From: Glebionis coronaria
Lineage: Eukaryota; Streptophyta; Magnoliopsida; Asterales; Asteraceae
DNA: 64,000 nucleotides
Assembly (NCBI GenBank): GCA_025667525.1
Contig: CM046878.1
Span: 395,130,974 to 395,194,973, forward strand
Reading direction: 5' to 3'
The notes under the pieces are model-generated. The model was not told where the DNA came from. It was given only the letters and a program-made list of their open reading frames with translations, and made no database searches. The translations under genes were made by a program, and so were the position numbers. Numbering within the stretch: position 1 is the stretch's first letter; every line of letters begins with the position of its first letter. Of the stretch, positions 47,681-58,564 are shown piece by piece.

Positions 47681-49338
47681 ACGTAATTGGGAACCCTTCA
47701 CAGCCTGTTCGTACAAGACGACAACTAGCAACCGATGACGATGTTTGTATGTTCGCACTCGCTGTGAGTACTGCTGAACCGAAAAACATCAAAGAAGCCA
47801 TGGCTGATCATGCTTGGATTAAATCGATGACGGATGAACTTCAACAATTTGAAAGACTTAAAGTCTGGGAACTTTTTGACAGACCATACAATGTGATTCC
47901 TTTCAATCTTCGTTGGATCTGGAAAAACAAGATGGATGAAGAAAACACGATCCTCAAGAACAAAGCTAGGCTAGTGGCTAAGGGGTATGGCCAGAAAGAG
48001 GGAATTGATTTTGACGAATCATTTGCACCAGTAGCTCGTATGGAAGCGGTCAGGATTTTCCTTGCTTATGCTGCACATAAGGGATTCACTGTCTATCAAA
48101 TGGACGTAAACACGACATTTCTTAACGGTCCTTTGAAGGAAGAAGTCTATGTCACGCAGCCGGAAGGATTCTTCAATCCTCATTATCCTGACAAGGTGTA
48201 TCGTCTCCACAAGGCACTATATGGACTCAAGCAAGCTCCAAGGGCGTGGTACGACGAGCTCTCAAAATTTCTGGTATCCAAAGGTTTCTCAAAAGGTTCC
48301 ATTGATCTAACTTTGTTCACTTTTAAATATGGGGATGACATTTTGCTTGTGCAAATTTATGTTGATGACATTATTTTCGGGTCTACAAACCCAAAACTTT
48401 CAAAATGGTTTGAAAAAGTAATGGACAGCAAATTTTAAATGTCAATGATGGGCGAACTAAAATTCTTTCTAGGAATTCAAGTTCACCAATCCCCAAGTGG
48501 TATCTTTATAAACCAAGCTAAGTATTGTCAAGAGATAATCAAAAAGCATGGTATGACTTCATGTGACCCTGTTGGGACACCATTATCAACCACATCGCTA
48601 GATGCTGACTTGGAGGGAAATGCCATCGATCAAACGAAATATCGTTCCATGATTGGTTCCCTCATGTACTTAACATCAAGCAGACCTGATATTTCACATG
48701 CTACGTGTTATTGTGCACGATACCAAGCACGACCCACTGAAAAGCACCTCAAGGAGGTTAAACGGATCTTTCGGTACCTCAAGAATACCATTCATTTGGG
48801 ACTCTGGTATCCGAGGGAAACCGGTTTCTTTCTAACGGCCTATTCAGATTCTGATCATGCAGGGTGTCTTGATACATGAAAAAGTACTTCTGGTGGTGCA
48901 CAATTTCTAGGTCAAGATAAGCTTGTGGGATGGTCTTCCAAGAAGCAGGATTGCACGTCACTTTCATCAGCCGAAGCGGCGTATGTGTCTCTATCTGCGT
49001 GTTGTGCTCAAGTTCTTTGGATGAGAACACAACTCACGGATTATGGCTTCCACTTTGATAAAGTACCTATGTACTGTGACTCAAAGTCGGCCATAGCCAT
49101 CTCCTGCAATCCGATACAGCATTCCCGCACGAATCACATCGATGTCAGATACCACTTCATAAAGGAACAAGTTGAAAAAGGTATCGTTGAACTATACTTT
49201 GTTGGAACGGATTACCAATTAGCCGACTTGTTTATGAAAGCTCTGTCGAAAGATAGGTTTGAGTACCTCGTTAGGCAAATTGGTATGAGATGTTTGACTC
49301 CAGCAGACCTGGAGATTCTGGCAAAGGTGCCTGCTTGA
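47681..49338 (+). pseudogene. Element E RT and RNase H
   Basis: RT begins with [18 protein letters not shown] and has [22 protein letters not shown] and [10 protein letters not shown]. RNase H has YSDSDHAGCLDT, AEAAYVSLSACCAQVLW, YCDSKSAIAI and HIDVRYHFI. Stops: TAA at 48436-48438 and TGA at 48877-48879, both in the main frame. The usual EAEY motif reads EAAY here. The natural end is at 49338. It aligns with C pol. Confidence 0.87.
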
Positions 49339-51898
49339 TGTATCTATCAAACATCTACTTGTAACTATCATCGAAAAAGCAAAATACAAAAATATAAAAC
49401 ATATAAAAACAAAACACAAAAATAAAAATCTTTCAAAATCCAAAAATATTCTTCTCGACATGTCTTTCAGTATCGATAATATGGACGTGCCTAGAATGTC
49501 GCTCAATAACGACACGGGTGTGTACATAAAGCTCGAATGAAAGTTGTAAATATTTTTCAAAAACATGTCATTTCTTCTTTTAATAAAGGAAATTCTGTAT
49601 TTTGGACAATATTTCCAAACAACGGGTAGAGCAATCTATCACGGGTTGAGCTAGTCACAAAACATTCAACGTTTTGAGCTCAACACAATGGCTTGTAATC
49701 ACTTTCAGATTGCAACCCGGATCAATATTCACGGGGGAGTGTACGATTTAGTGCGCTTACTCTCAACAAAAGAAGAGAAATCTTCTTATATTTGAGTGGA
49801 ATCGTCAAGACATTCAAAGTCTATGAACTCAAGTTTATGCTTTAGAAAAACCTCTTCGCCAAAAAGAAATAGGATTTTTCAAAAAGCGTTGAACACAATT
49901 TTTTCAAGAATTTCTCAATGATTATTCAAAATCTTTCAAAAAATGTGTGTTCAACAAACTCCCATCCTCAAAAAGCGAAATGTGGATCATATCCTCACAA
50001 TGACAATTCAATTGGATTAATTTTGAGGGGGAGCATTTTAACTTCATGCAAAAGATTAACACATCTTTCTCCCAGAGATTTTCAAGACTATTTTCAAAAT
50101 ATATTTTAATCAAATTTGGTATCTCTAATATCAAAAGATTTTATATATTAGAGATAGGGGGAGAAAATGTGATTAAAATGTGATCTAATATAAGACTCAA
50201 GCACTTTAACTCTTACCTACATGTGCGAAACACTTTCGATTATCGATGCACATGTGAAGGGGGAGCATCTCTGAAACTACAAAACTAGCAAGGTGTTAAA
50301 TGTTTTTCAAACACTTTGTTAGAATTTAAAGTGGTTTTCATGGTTACGATCAAATACCCACAAAATCTTTAATTCAAGACGTTATTGGTGTCAAAAGGGT
50401 GATTAGGTTTAAGTCCTATGATCCAACCAGAACCGGAGGGATCTTCCCAGGGACAATCCAATAGATAATTAGAAGTCCTTAGGAAAGATGGAGTAGAACA
50501 TGAACGTAGCAGAATGCCGATTAAGTACTGATGCTAGCACTGGAACAATCACAACAAGGTGCTAGTAATGATATCTTGGTAAGCATTGAAGGGGTTGAAG
50601 AATGAAAAAGAAATGTAAGGATAAAGGGTGTAAAGAAAGAAGCCCTCCATACAACTTAGGCAGAAACTGGGTCAACACATCATGAAGACAACTCATCATG
50701 GACCCAGTGATGTGAAGCACAACCCTTTCCTAGCTACTCAGGCTTCTCTCAAAAGAAGTTTGTTTTATTGTCACGGAGATCAACACAACTTCTATTGACT
50801 TTCTCACTCCGAGATAGTTGATATTGAATAGGTGGCATCTGCTCCAGCCTCCGACCACTAAAAGTGCACAAATCGAGTCTAGAGCTAAGAGATCAATCAA
50901 ATCTCGTTAGGACACACGGATGAAGATCAAGAGAGTCCTACGCTATATCCTTGTGATATTGCTAGAACACTCAGAGTGATACTAATTAGTATTCACAATG
51001 ATGAGTGGAAATCCTTCTAGTGTTAACATCAAACAACACTGCGGTAGGTCATATGCAAGATTCTTTATGAATTGAACATGTGTAAAACTGAAAAGCAACA
51101 GTGGTTTGATTCTGAATTGATTCAAACTCATTTCAGGTTTCTACGCAATATCTTTATGGTCTTGCCAGAACATTCAGAGTGATATTCATTAATATTCACA
51201 GTGACGAATGGAAATCCTTCTAGCGTCAACATCAAACAGCGCTACGGTAGGTGACTTGTGAGATTCTTATGAATCAAGCTTGTGTCAACTGGAAAGCAAC
51301 AATGGTAAGATTCTTTATGAATCACACTTGTTCCAGGAATTTGAATTGACGACTTTAATCAAGCGGATATTTATCCAATTGATTCACTCTGTATGTTCGC
51401 AGTCTTGCTTTGAGACGGTCGAGTAAAGAGAACGGCTAGTACAGCCGCGAAACCCTGTCAAGGAGATTCTTAATTGAATCTACCTATCATAGGTACGATA
51501 TTTAATATCGTATAACGGTCTTCACCGACCGGAGGTAAAACGCTACCGATTTAGGATGAATGTCAAAGCCATTCAGTCCTATGTTTTGTCTCGAGAAGGT
51601 GGCGTCACGGTGTACTCAACAAAGTCAAAGATTCAAAACCACATTCTCATGCCTAAATACATATTTGACAATCAATAGTGTGAGCATGTGGATGAAGACA
51701 CAAGATCGCAAGATGGCAAAGACAAGTCAAGGATGATTTGAAGATCTCAAGATTAAAGACAAAGTCGAAAGACAACTACAAAGGCTCAAAGATCATAGCA
51801 TGAAGAAACAAGACTACTATTACACGTTCAAGGCTCATTTATGGCAAGATTAGTAATCTCTACAAATTTCCTAAATGACCAAGGTTTATGACCTCTCA
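49339..51898 (+). other. 3' noncoding region of element E
   Basis: 2.5 kb without a gene. Homologous to both ends of the corresponding region of C (36450-37030 and 28491-30600) but without the ORF2 segment between them. It contains a roughly 195-bp tandem duplication (about 50940-51135 and 51140-51330) shared with C. Confidence 0.72.
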
Positions 51899-51909
51899 TT
51901 GGGGGAGAT
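51899..51909 (+). promoter_or_regulatory. Polypurine tract of element E
   Basis: TTGGGGGAGAT directly before the TGTTAG of the 3' LTR. It matches the C tract. Confidence 0.78.
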
Positions 51910-52309
51910 TGTTAGCCTCAAAATATTGAGTCAAACAAGAATGCTCGGTCATATGTTTATTATGTATCGTATTTTAGAACGTTGTAATAGGTAGTATATT
52001 AGTCGTGTTATACGGGCTTAACTTTAGGCTAAAGTTCATTGATAAGTAACTAAAGCCCAAAAGGAAAGCCCGACCCAAACCATATAGTCCATAAAGAAGC
52101 CCGCATGTGGTTGGACTATATATACCCTTCCTAGCATGTTAGGAAGGGTGTTGGTCATTTCATTTTTTCTCTCAATATAATATCACCTAGTTTCTCCAAC
52201 CATTTCTCTCTACTTTCTCTCACTACTTTCTCTCTCTAAAATTCATCTCATATCTACCTTTATTTCTTCATAAATTCGTATTATATCATTATAAATATAT
52301 GGGACAACA
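51910..52309 (+). repeat. Element E 3' LTR
   Basis: About 400 bp, TGTTAGCC to ACAACA. TATATATA at 52117-52124 is followed about 55 bases later by a CT-rich transcribed leader (52165-52245) like that of C. The right edge is inferred from the TGTT/AACA terminal repeat and resumption of D at TCCTGG. Confidence 0.75.
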
Positions 52310-52734
52310 TCCTGGCTGCTTCAATTAGGGTTTTATTCTTTCTCTCAGCAACCCTATTTTGCTGTGGAGTTCTAGCAATACTAAGCTGTCTAGTAATCCC
52401 TTTCTTGGCACAAAAATCATCCAACAGTTTATTTCTAAACTCACCACCATTATCACTTCTAAGCATTTTAACTTCATTACCAGTTTTCTTTTCAATTTGG
52501 TTAATAAAGTTAATTAAAGTATAAGCAGTGTCACTTCTCAAAGCTAAAAAGAAGGTCCAAGTAAACCTAGAAAAGTCATATGTGATGACAAAGCAGTAAG
52601 ATTTACCATTTAAGCTTTCTATATTAGTTGGACCAAATTTGAAGATGTATACTTTAACGTTTATTGTATAATCAACACAGTTGTGAATTGTAGCAACTCT
52701 GTATCCTGGTTTAAAGGGTTTATGCACTCACAAT
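52310..52734 (-). pseudogene. Element D integrase core fragment
   Basis: Minus strand: ESLNGKSYCFVI, DFSRFTWTFFLA, MLRSDNGGEFRN, RTPQQNRVAERKNKTLIEAARM, which joins 43779 on the other side of E. The zinc finger is absent and sequence upstream of about 52650 no longer resembles integrase. The fragment ends against element G. Confidence 0.8.
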
Positions 52735-52887
52735 GTCTTTTTTCCAAAAAATTAATAAAGCGTCCATTTTATTCCATTTCGCTCATAACCTACATAATCA
52801 CAAAACACACTCAAAGTACAGATATAACGACAAATAAATATACAATTATGCTAAATTAACATGCTATGAGGTGAATGCAAAATACAC
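52735..52887 (-). repeat. Possible U3 remnant of the G 3' LTR
   Basis: The minus strand starts TGTATTTTGC just after a polypurine tract. It runs only about 150 bp to the junction with D. Assigned by position relative to the tract; the matching part of the other LTR is not in the window. Confidence 0.4.
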
Positions 52888-54642
52888 CGATTAACTCCCC
52901 TCAACTTAACTTTTACCGTCTCGAGTAAAAATAAAATAAAAATATACAATCATGTTAATTTCATAATTTTTAATCATACTATTGAAATTTCATCAAAAAC
53001 ATCACATTCAACCTAATACACTAATAACCATCCTACATGACAAATAATCCAAAATGATTACCAATATTTTTGTCCTTCTTAAACACTTAGCATAACCATT
53101 CCCATTGATTCCATTTACTTTATGTTTCATATAATTAGCCATGTGTCCAACGTACCTAATGCACACCTATAATCAATCTAAACATTAATCTAAAACAAGA
53201 GGTGAGAATATCGTACACCTTTTATAACATTTGAGTTTATATACCATAAGAGCGCACCTTAAGCCATCATACTTTAGCTTACTTACTTTCACCTCCTTTC
53301 TTTTCTTTTCTTTTCACAATTTTGTTTTCCATTTTTTTTTTCATTTTTTTTAAATTTTTTTTTAACTTTTTTTTTCTTTTTTTTTCTTTTATTCACATCA
53401 CACATAAGCTCTTTTTTTAGCCATTCGGGACCATTTCTTATACAAGTCATCCCGAACGCTTTATACACTCCTTTTAAGGTTGATATAAAGACCAATTATT
53501 CAGAAAAATGAATATCTATCGTATAGGTGCATACCAAGACACATCGACACATAGGAACCGGTTAATTTTTCTGTTTAATTAAATGGGAACAGTTATACTT
53601 CGTGCCTACTGGTACATCACATGATGGAATTATCTACCACATAGTATAATTATACAATGCACTGAATTAAACTAATCTTCCTAATTTCATTACAATAATA
53701 CAAGGATTGGGTTATTTCACATAAAACTGTCTCAGCTAAGTGCAATGCTATCCATCATAAAAATTGGCGTCTGACCCATGCTAACAACTAAAGTATCACC
53801 TTGCGCGGGTGACGAATCAGATAGGAAAGCCCAGCATATGACTACCACCAATAATTATGACAGTTCTCCAACTCTTTTCTAAGGCCACCATGCGCGGGTG
53901 GCGAGCCGAATAAGATCAATTCTAAATGTCCTAACCCAACTATTACATTATTATATTTCATATTATTTATTCAAACTTTTTACTCGATCTAAGCAAAGGT
54001 AAGTAGAGGGAATTCAACCGGCGTGGTTTGATCATCTAAATTATACATATGCCTAACTACATGCAAACAATCAAATCAATTTAATAACCAAATTATACAA
54101 TGGAATCGGGTGCACCTGATAATTATGGCCAAATCTTCTAGCTTGCTCCAATAAATCATCCACAAACTAATCTTTAGAATCTGCAAACACTCAACAAACA
54201 TATATGTAGAAGAAACTTCCACATCTAATTAGCACAAGACTCATATAATGTGATTTAAGATTTTAAAAATTTTCAATTTTTCCTAAAAATCACATTTTAA
54301 CCCATTTTGACCAAAATTTCACACAAAAACATGTAACATATGTGCCACCCCCCTCAACTTAAAGCATTGCATTGCCCCTAATGCAAAAACTTTAAATTGA
54401 AATTTTGGTTAAAAATCAATTTGACAAACTCACACAAAAAACAAAAACCTAACTCACTTTCGTAGGAATCACGGTTGCATTTAGCGTATGCAACAAGCCT
54501 TTAAACCACTCGGTAGCCCGACTGGACGAGTTTTGTCTCGTGAGGGTTTGTAGTGAACACACCCACAAAGTTCCACAAACCACGGGTTGCCTCCCGCAAA
54601 GCGCTAAGTTTACCGTCTTCAGCCTGACATAACTCAAATGAG
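52888..54642 (-). other. 3' noncoding region of element G
   Basis: 1.75 kb after pol with no gene. It contains two tract copies (GTTAAGTTGAGGGGAG at 52895-52910; TAAGTTGAGGGGGG at 54348-54361), a TTGCATT/AATGCAA hairpin at 54367-54386, a T-rich tract at 53281-53395, and two GCGCGGGTG words at about 53803 and 53893. Confidence 0.65.
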
Positions 54643-55857
54643 CTATTGAGACGGTTGGATTGGTTCCAAGTAAACCACATCCACCGTTTCCATCTGATCA
54701 CTCTCCAACTCAACATACGGCTTTAAACGGTGTCCATTAACTTTAAAAGGCTCTCCACCCACCATATTTTTTATTTTAATGGCTCCGTCTGGAGAGACTT
54801 GAGTCACTATGTATGGACCCGTCCATTTACTTCTCAACTTTCCAAGAAAAAGTTTAAGTCTAGCATTGAATAACCAAACTTTTTGACCAACCAAGAACGA
54901 CTTCTTGGTGATGTGTCGATCATGAAAAGCTTTGGTTTTCTTCTTATAAATCCTAGAACTTTCATAGGCATCACGTCTAATCTCATCTAGTTCAGATAAT
55001 TGAAGTTTCCTAGAACTACCCGCTTTCTCTAAATCCAGATTAACAGTCTTAATCGCCCATTCAGCCCTACGCTCTATCTCAACCGGTAAATGACACGCCT
55101 TGCCATATACCAACTTATACGGTGACATACCAATAGGAGTCTTAAAATCCGTCCTATATGCCCACAAGGCATCATCTAACCTCAAGGACCAATCTTTCCT
55201 ATCACTATGAACGGTCTTTTCCAAAATTCGCTTAATCTCCCTATTAGATACTTCCACCTGTCCACTAGTCTGTGGGTGATAAGGGGTAGCTATCCTATGA
55301 TTAACTCCATAGTGTTTCAATAATTTCCCAAATCTAAAGTTCTTAAAGTGGGAACCCCCATCACTAATGATAGCCTTAGGAATTCCATGCCTAGCAAAGA
55401 TATTCTTCTTAACAAACTTAAGAACTACACTATGGTCATTGGTTCTAGTAGCCTCAGCCTCTACCCACTTAGACACATAATCCACTGCCACTAAAATATA
55501 CACATTGCCATGAGAAGTGGGGAATGGTCCCATAAAATCAATACCCTACACGTCAAAGATTTCAACAACAAGTATGGGATTCATAGGCATTTGATCACGC
55601 CTTGAAATCCCACCAACTTGTTGGCAACGAATACATGCTTTCACAAAAGACTGGGCATCCTTGAATATAGTCGGCATAAAGAAACCGCTTTGTAGGATTT
55701 TATGCCCAGTTTTCGTAGCACCAAAGTGTCCACCACATGCATAAGAATGGCAATGAGCCAATATGTCCATATGCTCGTGGTCAGGAACACATCTCCTTAC
55801 AACTTGGTCAGTACACACCTTATATAGCTCCAGATCCTCCCAAAAATAATGCTTCAA
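54643..55857 (-). pseudogene. Element G integrase
   Basis: Zinc finger GGHFGATKTG and CIRCQQVG, core [22 protein letters not shown] and [15 protein letters not shown], then the C-terminal region with SKWTGPY. A TAG at 55546-55548 replaces the Trp that precedes GIDFMGPF in A and B. A frameshift around 55857 separates it from RNase H. The natural end at 54643 matches A and B. Confidence 0.85.
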
Positions 55858-58564
55858 CTAGGAGAAGAAGTATTTTCTTTGTTGTTTGGACCAAAACTCG
55901 GAAGCTTTTTAACAGCTAAGTAATTAACTATATTTGCGTACCAAGGAACCTTAGAAACCTCAAATAAGCTTTCATCCGGAAAGCTTTCCTTAATCACGTC
56001 AGAAGGGTTGAACGACGGAGGGATAATTCTAGACAAATGGTCGGTAACTACATTTTCTGACCCCTTTTTATCACGAATTTCTAGATTAAATTCCCGTAAA
56101 AGCAAAATCCACCTAAGCAACCTCGGTTTTGTCTCTTTCTTAGTCAACAAATGTCTTAAGGCACTATGATATGAAAATACTATCACCTTAGAATGCCCCC
56201 AAATATATGACCTAAACTTATCAAGAGCAAAAACCACAGCTAACAACTCTTTTTCAGTAGTGGTGTAATTCATTTGAGCTTCTGAAAAAGTCTTACTAGC
56301 ATAAAAGATTACAACGGGTTTCTTATCGACCCACTGTCCTAGAACCGCCCCAGCGGCATAATCACTCGCATCATACATGATCTCGAAAGGCTTCGACCAA
56401 TCTGGTGATTGCAGAATAGGGGCTTCTACAAGCTTTTGCTTAAGCATATTGAATGCTTTAAGACATGATCCATTAGAGTTAAAGCGTGCATCTTTTAAGA
56501 GTAGATTACAAAGAGGCTTTGATATTGCACTAAAATCTTTAATAAATCGCCTATAGAACGCGGCATGACCAAGAAAAGAACGCACACCCTTGACGGTAGT
56601 GGGAGGAGGAAGGGTCGAAATTACTTGAACTTTGGCACGGTCAACCTCAAATCCTTTTTTAGACACAACATGCCCTAATACAATTCCCTCTCAAACCATG
56701 AAATGGCTCTTCTCCCAACTAAGCACCAAATTAGTTTCGGTGCATCTTTTTAACACACTTTCAAGCTGATCAAGGCAGCTTTCAAAGGATTGACCAAAGA
56801 TGGAGAAATCATCCATAAATATCTCTACAGATTCTCCAACCATGTCAGAAAAGATACTCATCATACACCGCTGAAAGGTAGCGGGTGCATTACACAGGCC
56901 AAAAGGCATTCTTCGAAATGCATACGTCTCGTATGGACACGTAAACCTAGTTTTGGCCTGGTCATCAGGATGGATGGGTATTTGATTATAACCGAGTACC
57001 CATCCAGGAAGCAATAGAACTTTTTACCCGAAAGCTTCTCAACTATTTTATCAATGAAAGGTAGTGGGAAGTGATCTTTAGATGTGGCATTATTCAGCTT
57101 ACGGTAATCTATACAAACTCTCCACCCAGTGACTGGTCGGGTTGTGAGCTTTTCCCCATTGTCGGTTTCTACAACGGTGATTCCGGCCTTTTTAGGCACC
57201 GTTTGTGTGGGACTTAACCATTTACTATCCGAGATGGGATAGATGATACCAGCATCTAACCATTTAAGAACTTCCGTCTTCACCACCTCTTTCTTATTAG
57301 GATTCAGACGCCTTTGCGCATCTCTTGCTGGCTTAATATCTGGGTCCATAACAATTCGATGCATACATAATGAAGGGCTGATCCCTTTCAAATCTACAAT
57401 CGTCCATCCTACTGCTGCTTTGTACTTGGAAAGCACTTTTAGAAGTGCTTCCTCTTGTGATTCAGAAAGATCAGAAGCAACAATAACGGGTAAAGTATTG
57501 TTAGGACCTAGAAAAGCATATTTAAGATTGGATGGCAAAGGTTTTAGCTCAAGAGTTGGAGGCACCTCTAGAGACGGCTTCGTGGCCGTGTCAAAAGTAG
57601 AAGGCAAGGGCTCCACTTTATAAGACCAAGGTGGTTTTTGATGGTCCAAAGAACTGACCAAACACTCTTGAATCTCTTGAACTTTAGCAACATCAAGAAT
57701 CTCCTCATTCTCACCAGTTAAATATAATTCCAAAGGATCATCCTTAAGCATACGGGGTGCATGCTTTTGGACTTCCTCATCAATCCCATCTACTTGGTAA
57801 CATTCATTCATCGTAGGAGAATTCATAGAATTAAACACATTCAATCTTATATTTTTATTACCGAATGCAATATCCATGGCGCCAGTCCGACAATTAATCC
57901 TAGCATCTATCGTGGCTAAGAATGGGCGCCCAAGGATAATAGTTGGTTGAATATCTTTGTATTGTGACTCAGTGTCCATAACAAAGAAGTCAACTGGGTA
58001 ATAGAAATCATCAACTTTCACAATAACATCCTCTAAGATACCTCTAGGAATTTTGGTAGATCGATCAGCTAAGGAAATAATGGTGTCTGTCTTACGAAGA
58101 GTTCCTAAGTCATACTTATCAACCAAACTAGCAGGAAAGATGTTAATACTGGCACCAAGATCAAGGAGCGCCTTCTTAATGGCAATATTTCCGACCACAA
58201 CTAAAATCAATGGTGCTCCATGATCTTTGAATTTAGGAGGAAGAGAGCTAGATAAGACCGCACTAACATGCTCAGTTAGGTCAATCGTTTTAGGCAAAGA
58301 CGCCTTCAGCTTCCTCTTCTGGGTACACAAGTCTTTTAAAAACTTGGCATATGCAGGAATTTTCTTGATAGCATCAATAAGGGGGAGATTGATCTTAACT
58401 TGCTTGAAAGTCTCCCACATATCCTCAGCATGAGGACCCTTTTTAGCTAACCTTGCAGATGTCGATTTCTCCAACGCCGTAGGGTAAGGTGTGCTGGACA
58501 CCCTCCCCAACTTCGGAAGATTCAGTAGCTTTAGGACTCTGTGTTGTTGGTTTAGGAAAATCAT
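55854..58564 (-). pseudogene. Element G protease, RT and RNase H
   Basis: Protease with LLDLGASINIFPASLV (about 58150), RT with [18 protein letters not shown], a frameshift near 57000, then FTCPYETYAF and IFMDDFSIFG (about 56810), a TGA near 56690, and RNase H with [14 protein letters not shown]. In RNase H the usual YTDHSAL reads FSYHSAL (about 56165), so the conserved Asp is Tyr. The protease frame overlaps the end of the gag frame, indicating another shift near 58500. Confidence 0.85.

Larger units (their letters stand above)
43780..52309 (+). mobile_element. Element E: 5'-truncated Ty1/copia retrotransposon inserted in D integrase
   Basis: Plus-strand copy starting abruptly inside gag (no 5' LTR, PBS or gag N-terminus), followed by PR, IN, RT, RNase H, a 2.5-kb 3' noncoding region, PPT and a 3' LTR ending ACAACA at 52309. 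D integrase sequence resumes at TCCTGG. CAACAT (43774-43779) and CAACAT (52305-52310) flank it. This is either a normal insertion that later lost its 5' end, with chance similarity at the LTR end, or capture of a truncated cDNA. It has no ORF2, unlike its relative C. Confidence 0.8.
38419..52734 (-). mobile_element. Element D: Ty1/copia retrotransposon with ORF2, split by E
   Basis: Minus-strand element made of 38419-43779 and about 52310-52734. ORF2 lies downstream of pol. Integrase coding is cut by element E between EAARM and [11 protein letters not shown]. The 5' end stops near 52734 within the integrase, before the zinc finger, protease and gag. A normal 3' LTR and PPT are absent; an inverted U3 fragment sits there instead. 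D shares the GTCAACG word with the F-type LTR, suggesting F is its LTR family. Confidence 0.75.

Noticed and set aside
53281..53400. Poly-T tract as the tail of a LINE or SINE
   Set aside because: Mixed T/C tract inside the G noncoding region, with no LINE coding sequence, no SINE promoter boxes and no flanking duplication seen.
53540..54347. 3' LTR of G placed immediately left of the tract at 54348
   Set aside because: It does not resemble the LTR at 60438-61240, and by spacing from pol in A and B this tract is the internal copy; the one at 52895 fits better as the LTR-adjacent tract.
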